From: Clytia hemisphaerica
Taxonomy: Eukaryota > Cnidaria > Hydrozoa > Leptothecata > Clytiidae
Direction of reading: 5' to 3'
DNA: 64,000 bases
Assembly (NCBI GenBank): GCA_902728285.1
Contig: CACVBU010000250.1
Span: forward strand, 384,585-448,584
The translations under genes were made by a program, and so were the position numbers. The notes beneath the pieces were generated by a model that made no database searches, was not told the DNA's origin, and saw nothing but the letters and a program-made list of their open reading frames with translations. This document shows, piece after piece, positions 49,001 to 61,000 of this stretch (its first letter is position 1; each line of letters opens with the position of its first letter).

Positions 49001-52000
49001 GATTATTTTTGAAAATTTTTTTCATAGTGATGACGTTCGATAATGAAGGAGTCACTTCAGTTAAATTGATAGTTATAGCACCTTTCTACAAGATCTTCAT
49101 TTTTTTCTTCTTCATTTTCATCTTCATTTTTATAATTTTTTTATAGATTTTTTAATTCCAAATTGTTTCACTCACTAATATCTTTCCAACGATACCAAAT
49201 TTATAAAGATTGAAGAATTCCTTCAAAAGTTATAGGTAAAAGAAAAAAGAGTGCACACTTATCGTGAATAGACTTTAGTTCTTTTGATTTCTTTTACAAG
49301 CTTGTTATACATATGTTCTTATTTGAAACTTTATTTCTTTTGATTTAAAAAAAAATTGGCTTGAAAATGATATTTGAGTTGACCTAACTTGACAGGGATT
49401 TTTCAGAGTGGTGTGGTATGTTTTTTAATACAGTGTTGTAAAGTTTTTTAGAAAATTTAAAGGAGGTGTACCAGAAAGTACCAGAAACCAAAGACCAGAA
49501 AGTAAATTACTAAGAATTAAAGGGTGGTAACCTATTTTGAGGGGAAAAATCAACTTAGTACAGGGTACTCAACGGTGGTGTGTCATTTCTCAATGGTAAT
49601 ATCAAGATTGTACCGGGTACTAAGGGGTGGTGGTCTCAGATAAATTTCAAAAAACAAGAAAGTACAACTTTTCGGCACTGGTCCAGTACCACAACTTGGT
49701 ACCCCCCTGCTTGCAAATCGATTGTGGTTTCAAAACTTCCCGGTGGATTTCCCTTTTGTGCCAAGTATTTCGTCACCAATTGTGGATTGATGATTCACAA
49801 GAAAACACACTAACAGTTGAAAATCTACCATTTTCGATTTTTGAAATAATCTTCTAAAGGTTCCTCGATCTTTTGGAATGAATCCAAGGAATTGTTTTAA
49901 TATTTTGATTACTTTACCCTTAAAAGTGCTTCTAAGTTTTTAAAGGGAATCGCTAGTTCAAACTATAAAGGCTTATATTTCCGCTGCGCGGACCTGCCTG
50001 AATGACAGAAAGGTAGTAAAACTTCAAATCAATTCGCTAGATGACAGAATCAAGTAAAGCAGGGCCAAATTTGGAGGTTCTTGGATCACTCGTTGACCAA
50101 AAATGGTAAAAAAACGGTCAAAATCCCAAGAAAGTGGATTTTTGTCGAATTTTTATATTTCTTTGACTTTTTGGCTAAAAATCTCGCTGGAAAGACTCAC
50201 TTTTGATTTTTTTTTATGCTTGATGTTAGGGATAGTTGAGTCAAAAATCTTGTAACGTGGGAATCTTGTTGATTGTTGTTCAAGCTAAAAACACAAAGTT
50301 CAAAAACTAAAAATATGTACATAGGCCTATGAAAGAAAAATGTCGACTAGGTAAAATAATGTACAAGTAAAGAAATCGCTTCATAAAAATATGTCTTAAT
50401 CTGACTTGGGTATTTATAAACTAGGGAAAAATATCACCATATGAAAGAACGATATGTACATGAAATTACTTACAAAATATTGTCCAAATACTATCCCCAA
50501 ATGTTCCTGACTCCAAGTAAAAGTAAAATCAACTCTGTAATGAATTCAGATCTCATAAAGTAAAAGTATTTTGCTCACATCTCGAGAATGAAAATCTCAC
50601 TCACGTCTCTTGTAAAAGTAATTCTGATCTGATTTGAGTGCGTGAAAAAGGCGTAGAAAAAATGATACTTTATGGAAAAACGTGATAAAAGGTAATTAAA
50701 GATAATTATCATCTTGTCATTATCGAGCTCATACGTCACAACCAAAACAAATCAGTTATAAGCACATTATCCAAAACACTCCCACCCAAAAGGGGAAGAA
50801 CCAAGAGTTCATTCAGTCTATCAATCGGACTATTCAGCTCATTATGTACAACACGGTGGTAGTCGTACCAAAATTTCGTGGCGAACTGTGAAGATGACCG
50901 TCAAAACAGTTGATGATTTGATGTAGGGTGAACATCTGATGATTCCCTCAAGTTCAAGACGAACTTCTGATGATAATGCCTGGTTCCAGGCGAACGACTG
51001 ATGATTGCGTCACGTTCAATGAACTTCTGGTGATAGCACTTTTGTAGAAACAAGGCGAACAATTGGTACAGGGCCTTGTTTCATTGATGGTAACTTCAAA
51101 GTTCAGGGGCGAACTTCTGATGATAGTGCCCTAGCAAAGCAAGGCGTTTCATTGATGACTTCAAGTTCAAGGGCGAACCTTTGTGGATAGTACCTTAGCA
51201 ACGTAAGGTGCACAATTGACGACTTCAAGTTCAGGGACGAACTTCTGTTGATAGTACCTTAGCAACGCAAGGTCTACCATTGATGACTTCAAGTTCAGGA
51301 ACGAACTTCTGTTGATAATACCTTAGCAACGTAAGGTGTACAATTGATGACTTCAAGTTCAGGGACGAACTTCTGTTGATAGTACCTTAGCAACGTAAGG
51401 TGTACAATTGGTGACTTCAAGTTCAGGGACGAACTTCTGTTGGATAGTACCTTAGCAACGTAAGGTGTACAATTGATGACTTCAAGTTCAGGGACGAACT
51501 TCTGTTGATAGTACCTTAGCAACGTAAGGTGTACAATTGGTGATATTTATTAACACAACGTAATAAGCATATGTTTTTGCTTAACTCGATGACAGGGCAA
51601 TCGTCAATTGGATGAGGTTCCGTCTTCCAACAAGCCTAGGCTACCGGTTGGCCTAGTGTATATCGAACCGTCGGACGTCTTGACTTTTGCAATCCTTGTG
51701 ATGCCATCATCTGATGTGATGACACTAACAACGCGTGCCAATGGCCATTTGTATCTTGGGATGTCCTTTTCGCTGATGACAACTAAATCCCCTTCTTTAG
51801 TGTTCCGTATTGGATGGCGCCATTTAGCTCGTTCGTTGATTGTAGGTAGGTACTCCTTTGCCCATCTCTTCCAAAATTCGTCAAGTGTTGATTGGACCTG
51901 CTTCCACTTGCTCTTCAGGTTGTTTTGTTGAGGGTTATAAATGATTGGAAGATTGGGTGAAGCTCTTCCTAATAGAAAGTGGTTAGGGGTGAGAGCTTCA

Positions 52001-55000
52001 AAATCGTTGATGTCGTCACTCAGTGGTGTGAGTGGTCGCGAATTGATAGTTGATTCAACTTCAAGGAGGAACGTGTGAAGTGCTTCCTCAGTGAAGATTC
52101 TGTCTTTGATTACTGATCGTAATGATTTCTTTGTGAGCTTAACCATGGATTCCATAGCTCCACCCATCCATGGAGCTACAGGTGGATTGAACTTCCACAC
52201 AATGTCATACTGTGAAAGCTCATCTTGGATTCGTTTCTGGTCCCATTTTGCAAGAGCTTCTCGTATCTCTCTTTCAGCTCCCACAAAGTTGGTTCCGTTA
52301 TCACTCCTGATGGTTTTTGGATTGCCTCTCCTTGCTCGAAAACGTCGGAGTGCTAAGATGAAGCTGTCAGTTGATAGGTCTCCAGCTAGTTCGAGGTGTA
52401 AAGCTCGTGTAGTCATACACGTGAAGAGAGCACCATACCTTTTAGCGGTGCCTGCAGTTCTGCGAGTTCTACGTCCTTGTTTTACATTGATTGGTCCAAA
52501 GTAGTCGACTCCAACATTCTCAAAAGCGTGTGATCCAACTGAAAGTCTTTCTTTTGGAAGGTCTGCCATCATTGGATGTTTGGTTTTGATCGTCTCTCTC
52601 CTGCAAACAAAGCATTGATTTAGCACTTTCCTGACCTTGCTCTTTCCTTTCAAAATCCAATACTTCTCTCGCACAAGGGCAAGAGTGGCATTTCTTCCAC
52701 AGTGGTGGTTGACCTCATGTACATGACGTATGATGAGCTCGCTTATTGGATGTTCGTTGGAAAGAATTACTTGATGCTTGGACTGGTTGGGTACGTCACA
52801 CTTGGAAATACGTCCTCCAACACAAACGAGGTTGTGTAGAATGATTGGTGTGAAACTTGAAAGTCTCTTTTCATCCATTGAGTGCTGCGATTCATCTTGG
52901 GCAATGCGACATAACTCCTTGGTAGCGTCATTGAGGTCCTCAACATCAAGGATTTCTTTGTTGATTGACGATTCACCATTACGTTTTACCTCTACCCATC
53001 TCCTTCTCAGCTTGAGAATCCAGGCGTAGCATCGTTTCAGCTTGGTCCAACTGGAAAATCTTTCCCAACTGATGACATTTGTTGATTCGTCAACTCTGAT
53101 TTCGATATGGGCTGTGATGATCTCCATGAGTTCTTCGTCCTCCTCAGGTTCCTCAAATTGCCTGACCACCTTCTCCCTCAAGAATTCAGGTCCATCGATC
53201 CATGTCTTGGTTTCTTCAACACCAAAACATTTGGTTCCAATGTCTGCGATGTTGAGTTTTCCTGGTACGAAGCGCCAATTCTCAACCTCTGTCTTTTTAC
53301 GGATTTCGTTTGTACGGTTCATTACGTAATTTGAGAATCGCTTTTGTTCATTCCGAATATAACTGAGTGTGACCTTTGAATCAGTCCACATGAAGGTCTT
53401 GTTCATGGGAAGATCCATTTCTTTGACGACACAATTTTTAATCCTGGATGCGAGGACGGCAGCTTGCAGCTCTAAACGTGGTGTTGTGCTTCCTTTAATA
53501 GGTCCTAACCTTGATTTACCGATGATGAAACTACAGTTGACCTCATCATCATCCATTGTCCGAAAGTAAGCAACTGCTCCAAATGCCTTCATCGAAGCAT
53601 CTGAAAAGACGTGTAACTCGATTTCGGTAGCTGTAATCTTTGCAAAGTTGAACCATCTTGGTATGGAGATTTCTTTCAGTGACGAAAGTCCTTCTTGCCA
53701 TTCTTTGAACTGTTTCAGGATCCGTTCTGGAAGGGTTTCATCCCATCCAACCTTTTCTTTCCAAAGGGATTGAAGCATCAGTTTTGGTGCAATAAGGTAG
53801 GGTGCCAAGAATCCAAGAGGGTCGAATATCGAACACAAGAAACTCAGCAAGCCTCTCTTTGTCTCTTTACATTCCTTGACTGGAACATTGAAGAAGAAGA
53901 CATCGTCGGTTGGATTCCACCTTACTCCAAGGGTTCTTTCTGATGGTAGTACCTTGAAGTCGTGGTTTGTTATTTTTGGCGATAAATCCTCCTTTGGAAT
54001 TGCTTTCAAAAATTCAGTATCATTTGAAATCCACTTTGTCAATCGAAAACCTCTTTCAGCGGTGATTCTGACAAGGTTTGAACAGGTGTTGACTGCTTCA
54101 TTTGTTGAATCGAATGATCCTAGGAAGTCATCCATGTAGAATTCTTCGGAAACAGCTTTTGTGACAGCTGCTCTTTCATCCGATGTTAGCGATTTGAGCA
54201 CTTCTCCTTCTGGTACGTCTTGAATCTTATTAGCACATCCCTTCAATGCCCAATTGGCACAGCACGGTGAATCCTTTTTTCCGAAAGGGTGGACCAGTAT
54301 CTTAAACTCTGATATCTCTTCCTCATTTTTCCTCCACAAAAAGCGCAATGAAACTGTATCCTCTTCAGGTACAAGAACTTGGTGGAACATTTTTTCTACG
54401 TCACTCATCACTGCAATTTTTTCCTCTTCGAAATTTCGATAGGACTGTGACCAGGCTGTTCAGTAAATCTGGTCCTTTGAGGAGTTGATCATTCAGTGAG
54501 GTTCCTTTAAACCTAGCAGATGCATCCCAGACGATTCGAATTTTACCCGGTTTGTTTGGTTCTAAGACAAAGTGATGCGGTATATAGTTCGTCTTGGATG
54601 ATGTCTTTGCTGCTTCGTCTTTGGTCAATTCTTGGACGTGACCAATCTTTACATAATCTTCTAACTTCGAACTGTAGATTTGTTTGATTTCAGGTAATTT
54701 CTCTAATCTTCGCTCAGTAGACAGAAGTCTGGTGACTGCAAGTGGTCGATTATTCACGAGCTCCAAATCGTCCCTTTTCCACAACATGCCCACTTCAAAA
54801 TGATTGTTCACGAGTCTTGTGTTGTTCTTTAGAAGATGTAAGGCTCTCTTCTCATCCCGAGTAAGCAAGGCTTCTGAATCAGGCGTTGTCGCATAGGTTT
54901 CTTGACTCCAGAATCTTTCCAGCTTCGAGTCAAGGGATTGAACTGATATGTAATTAGAGCAACCATCATTGCTACCAGACTTCCCTCCGAAGATAGTCCA

Positions 55001-58000
55001 TCCTAGCAAAGTCCTCACAGCAATTGGTTCTTTTGAGCTTTCACCTTTAATAAATTCGAGATGCAAGAGCGCTTCGGGTACGTCTGCACCGATTAGGATC
55101 TCAACGTCTTTATCGAGTGGTTGTGTGGTAAGGAAGCATCTCTGAGATGTTGGTATTGTTTCTTCATTTTCGAAACGTTGTAGGGTTTCTTCTTGATGTT
55201 TAGAGACTCGACTACCCAAGCGTCCTCTACATGAACGCTGGAATCACATGATGAAAGAAGAAAGTTGACTGATCTTGATCTCATGGTTTGCTTTTTTGTT
55301 AGAACGTTGCTGATAGAAACTTTCAGATTACTGTTGACATTTGGTAATTTCAATCGATCAACAAGGCTGGCACTGATTAACGTGGTATCAGAACCAGGAT
55401 CTAGAAGAACATTCACCTTTTCTGATATATCACCGTTTGAAATGGTGACCGGCACGATCTGAAGGAAGGTTGTCCTTTTGGATTTAGCATAATGAGATTC
55501 CCTTTCCTCAGTTCCTGCAGGTGGATTTGCTTTGTAATTTGGATCATGGAGTAACGTGTGGTGCTTTCTTTGACATTCTTTACATCTTGTTTGGCACTTG
55601 CAATCTTTGATGGAATGACCTTTTGAGAGACAGTTATAGCATAGATTTAACTTTCTTGCTTCTCCTCTCCTTTCAGCAATTGATTTCTGTTTAAAGCGTT
55701 CACAACGCCAAAGCTTGTGGGGTTCATTGCATACGTAGCATACTGGGGTCTTTGAATCACCTTTTCCTCCTAAGTAATTTGATTGCCCTTCCTTGCGTTT
55801 GTCTTTCCTTTTGTCTTTTGGTTTCTGTTCTTCTTGAGCGATTATGTCTGCAATGGGATTATAAAACTCCTTGAGCTTGGAGTCAAGCCATGATTCAAGC
55901 TTCATCAGTGAAAGACTGGTATCCTCGTAATCTTTAGATGTCCGATAAAATGCCTTTCTCAAATTGTCAGGCAACCGAATGACAGCTCTGGACAGATTCT
56001 CAGCAGAGTGAATTGCACCCATATTACCAATCATCTTTAGCCATGTCACTGTTGATTTCAGGTGTTGGTGAAATCTTTTCAAGGAGGAACGATCATCAGA
56101 AGGTAACTGAGGTTTGTCAAGCAGGTTCCTAAGCTTGGAATGTGTTACCACCGTCTTATTACCGAAATCTCTCTTCAGGGTTTTCAAGGCAGTTGCGTAG
56201 AATATCCCAGAGGTTCCGATACATTCAACGCTCTTTTTGGCTTCACCAATCAAAATACTGAGGAGTCTTTCCATTCGATCGTTGTCGGTGAAGGAGAGTT
56301 TATAATGGACTCTGCGACTAAAATTTTCGACGAAGTCTGGCCATTTGGAGCTGTCGCCACTGAACTTAACTAATTCAATGGTTGGAAGAGCCTTTGTCTC
56401 GAATTCGAACCTCAGCGCAGAATTTGCTGTTAATGGGTTTGATAAGCCGGCGAGGCATGTTTCCTCTCCTTCTGTCAATTCGTCAATGAATTGGTCGACT
56501 GGTCTGAAGACGAGGTATGGAGGTTTGGGTTTTGTGTAAGAATTAGCATTAGCAAGAGTCACAGTGGCAGTTGAAGGCTCTGAACGATTATCACCTGATG
56601 TTGTAGATGCCTTTTGGCGTAGACGTCGGAAGCTGCTTCGTGGCTTTGCTGTGACAGAAGACACCGAAGGTGGACATGGAGTAAATCTCACCTGAGATAG
56701 ACTTCGTTGAAGAGGTTGTGGATGGACAGGTGAGTGGTGAATAGCTGAGTTAGGAGGTGATTCGATATGAGAAACAGTAGGTGAGTTTCCACTGGAGCCA
56801 ACAGGTATACGAATATGAGGATTGAATACGTTAGTACGTTTATCATGACCCGATATGTTGGAAGTTGGAAGTTTCAGATGGATCTACATCATACAGACTT
56901 GTATCAGGTGTAGTGTTGGAAAGATTTGGTGTTCTCAATCTCGTACGAATCTCATGCTCTATTTCAGCGATGCGATTAGCCTCTCTAGCTTCAGTCTCTG
57001 TGCATTCTTGTATCCTTCTTTCGTCAGTTTCATAGGTAAGATATTCTGTGTTTGCCGCTCTGAATTTTAAGTAAGTCTCCACAAGAGTGTTATGCAACGT
57101 AGACGCACTCGATGCATCTTGATCATTCAGGTAGGATAAGATTTGATTTGCCACCCGTGTAAGATATCCCAGAAGACCTCTTCGAGTGTTCCTTAGAGAT
57201 ATCAGTTTGGCTAGGTCAGTGGAATGATCAGGCCCTTGTCCTGCAATTCTTTGAGATCTCCGGATTGACATGATGGTCTGGACGGTGATGAAACAAGGTT
57301 GAATCAAGAACAGGTAGTCCACGGATTAGTCAACTGATGTGGTAGTTGCGTGTACCACAGACGAATACGACGGGCGGTATTGAATAAACGCTCGATTGGA
57401 CACAAGGGCGGTCCCGATTGGGAACGAGTGTAGACCACTGATGAAAAGGGCGGCCGACGATTGATAACAAGGCTGAACCACGATTGATAATGAGAACAAA
57501 CAACGATTGCAAATAAGGGCGGACCACGAATTACAACGGGCGGATCACGATTGGAAACAAGAGCGGGCTGCGAATTGAACGACGGCCGGTAGCGATTAAT
57601 AATCGAGGGCGGAAGACAATTCAAACGAAAGTGAACTGCGATTGATAAAGTAGACCACTATTGAGGATGAGGGTGGACCACGATTGGTGGTGGGGTGGAC
57701 CACAGTTGAGGGCGAACCACGTATGAGAACAAGGCGGGGCGGAAGTGGCGTTTTGCAACGGGAGAATCAACAACGAAATGATGGATTGTATACAATTTGG
57801 TGTGTATACCGATAAAACGATACGACGCTGGGTGCGGTATCTGAACGAAATGGAGTATCTGTGACGATACGGTAGGAGAGAATTCCGGATAGAGTGAATC
57901 CCGGAAACGATAAATTTGGGAGGACAACGGACGTTGGATGGACGATTTCCGAACGTGTGATAGGAGGATGATATTCGGACGGCCTTTTCCAAATGAGGGG

Positions 58001-61000
58001 GGTAGCGGAAACAATATGGAGGGTATCAGAGAGAGTATGTTCCAAACGATAGGCGATTTTCCAGACGATAGGACTTGAGAGACGAAGAAGATTGTGAGCT
58101 ATCTTCAAATTTCCAAGCCAAAGTTTAAGGTATACCTCTGACATGTGTCTCTACCTCTCAGCATTTGTCCCAGTTCTCCACTTGATTGTCCCACCAAAAC
58201 TTGATCCTCCAAAACTTGATTGTTGTCCACTTGATTCCCAAATATTTTCTTGAAGATGTTAGGGATAGTTGAGTCAAAAATCTTGGAACGTGGGAATCTT
58301 GTTGATTGTTGTTCAAGCTAAAAAACCAAAGTTCAAAAACTAAAAATATGTACATAGGCCTATGAAAGAAAAATGTCGACTAGGTAAAATAATGTACAAG
58401 TAAAGAAATCGCTTCATAAAAATATGTCTTAATCTGACTTGGGTATTTATAAACTAGGGAAAAATATCACCATATGAAAGAACGATATGTACATGAAATT
58501 ACTTACAAAATATTGTCCAAATACTATCCCCAAATGTTCCTGACTCCAAGTAAAAGTAAAATCAACTCTGTAATGAATTCAGATCTCATAAAGTAAAAGT
58601 ATTTTGCTCACATCTCGAGAATGAAAATCTCACTCACGTCTCTTGTAAAAGTAATTCTGATCTGATTTGAGTGCGTGAAAAAGGCGTAGAAAAAATGATA
58701 CTTTATGGAAAAACGTGATAAAAGGTAATTAAAGATAATTATCATCTTGTCATTATCGAGCTCATACGTCACAACCAAAACAAATCAGTTATAAGCACAT
58801 TATCCAAAACACTTGACCATGAAGCCCAATCCAATTCCTACGACTTAGACCAAAAATAACGATTTTATATGGTTCATGTCCGATATACACGATATTGGCA
58901 CTTAAAGGGTTAACATATTTATCTCGCAAAGAACTTTATTTGCTCATCATAATTTCATTTCATTCTTCCAGTTTGTATCGTTGGCGGCACACAGAAGCGT
59001 CGAAGAAGTTGTTATATAGTCTGGTGGTCCTGTTCGTTCTTTCATGTTTTGTATCCACTGGAGCGCTTCTTCACTTCATTGGTAAGATGAATCACATTGA
59101 AGTGTTCTCAAGGTGGGGGGTGATGAGACAAAAAATTTATTCATATTAGTGGACCATGTAGAAAAGTAAATTAATTCTTTAAAAAGAGGTAAGAAAGTGA
59201 AAATTTTGACGGGGCCCATCTTTTCAGGCCCCAAACCGCAAGCCTGCTTTTAAAAAGCTTAATACCAACGTTGTCAAAACATAGACATGTGACATACCAA
59301 ATTATCAGAAATCTCATGCACCCAAAAAAGAATGCCCATCAAAGAATTCACTTTCTTTCCTCTTTTTGTAGTATTTAGCAACTTTGGTACACGGTCCACT
59401 AACATTTTTTGTCGTAGCCCTCCCCCCCCCCTAATACGTTAGGTAGACCTGCTAAACCTTCCACTGTACTATAGCCATCAAATGTTGGTGTAAAAAGGCA
59501 TGATCAATTTTTCAATGAACCAAAGAACGACAATTTATAAAGTCGAAAAGTTTGAAATTGTCGGCCCTTTACGATTCATTTAGAATGGAAACCATTACCT
59601 AAATTTTCAGAACCTGTTTGTTAACTTGTAATTGTTGTTCTCTATGTCTTCGTTTTTGAGACTTCTTTTTCGAAAGTATTGTTTGAACAATGAGTTAATA
59701 TGTCTTGTTATCCAAAGGACTTTCTCTTTTTTTCAGTTCTGACGTCAGCATTGAAACTATTCATCATCACACCTATATACACTCGCTTTCCAAAGGTAAT
59801 CTGTCAGTGTGATTGACAACAGGAGAATGGGGTGAAATTTGCTAGTAACCATGGTAAACTCGAACCCAACCTCCCCCCTCGTGCTTATAGTCTTCTTGTC
59901 ATGGCTAAGGGTTGCTAGTTGTTTAGTCATTTTAATCTTCACTATTATCCATATAGCGGTCATTAAGTAAGCCATTAAAGGTTCAATCGGCGGGCGGTAT
60001 TGAAAGGTTTTGTTACTCAAATTGTCATACCCGCGCTGAGGAAACTAAAGCGCCAGGCTTCAGAGGGCTAAAATATCATTAACGGCCCGGGTATAGGGCA
60101 ATAACGTCATTTGCGGCCCGCTCGGAATTGGATTGAAGTCGTTGCATTGAAGCGAAGAGACTAAACTAACGTCAGAAAAAAAACACTTTTAGGTCATTTG
60201 CGGCCCGCTCGCAAGGTGCTAAAAATTTGTTGAAGACATTGCATGGAAGCGAAAAGAATTGGTTGACGCTAGAAAAAAACGTTGTTTGAATGTCCGATAT
60301 GGATAATGATAGTAATAGCGTTAAGTTTTCGTTCGTTGTTGTCATTAATTCTGCCCTTGCAATTTGATTATTAGCCCTCTAATGCCATTTGCGCAAATGA
60401 CACTATCGGGCGAATAATCAAACTACGCGGGCAGAAAATAACAACAACGACCTCAAACTGAACGCTATTGTTATATTCAGATTCAATCAAAAATAATTAT
60501 TTATGACTAACAAGGCATTTGCCAGGACATTTTCTGCCTGTTGACAGGTAGATAAGAAAGCTTGATTTCGGCCATTTCAGTGAGAAGCGTTTTGATACAA
60601 AGGCTCACCACGCTTTCGGGCTAGATTCCCGAAACCCTGGTTGTCACATCAGCGAGTTTATGTATTTGCACTTTTTAGGACGGTAAAGTGACTGCCATTT
60701 GGAAAAACCTACAGTCTGACCCGCAAAATCGAGGACGGTGAAAGTGCTGATTTACCGTCGTCCTCAGTCAGTCAGGATTTAGAAAAGGTTAGAACCTTAC
60801 CGTCTCCGACGCAGAAAAATACACATATACATAAACTCGGTACTGATTTGCGTAAAGTGTGCTTTATTTTCCTGTCTTATAACAATTCTTTTTCTTTCCA
60901 TACTAGGTTCAAAGGCGGTATGATGATTTCATGCGACTTTGGCACGAATTACCAACTCACGCGGAACACCAACGTCAAGAAGCCATGGATGCCGAAGATG

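Larger units (their letters stand above)
50224..58811 (-). mobile_element. BEL/Pao LTR retrotransposon, full length, 8,588 bp
   Basis: Two 555-bp LTRs (TG...CA), a 5-bp CTTGA duplication, and a gag-protease-RT-RNase H-integrase order on the minus strand. The family is set by the YMDD reverse transcriptase, the Pao-type RNase H and the long integrase tail. The LTRs differ at 3 positions, implying a recent insertion, yet the coding frame is broken three times (near 56,857, 55,120 and 54,417). A purine-rich tract (GGGTGGGAG) borders the 3' LTR. No env-like frame. It sits antisense in a GRAMD4 intron. Confidence 0.95.

Noticed and set aside
51295..51522. 75-codon frame with repeated KFVPELEVINCTPYVAKVL
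   Set aside because: Translation of the 64-bp minisatellite.
52091..52504. Several plus-strand frames across 51,600-56,600
   Set aside because: Antisense shadows of the BEL/Pao gag-pol.
57304..58144. Overlapping minus-strand frames between the 5' LTR and gag
   Set aside because: They arise from the degenerate leader repeats, are mutually overlapping, and lack any Gag or Env feature. No env gene is claimed.
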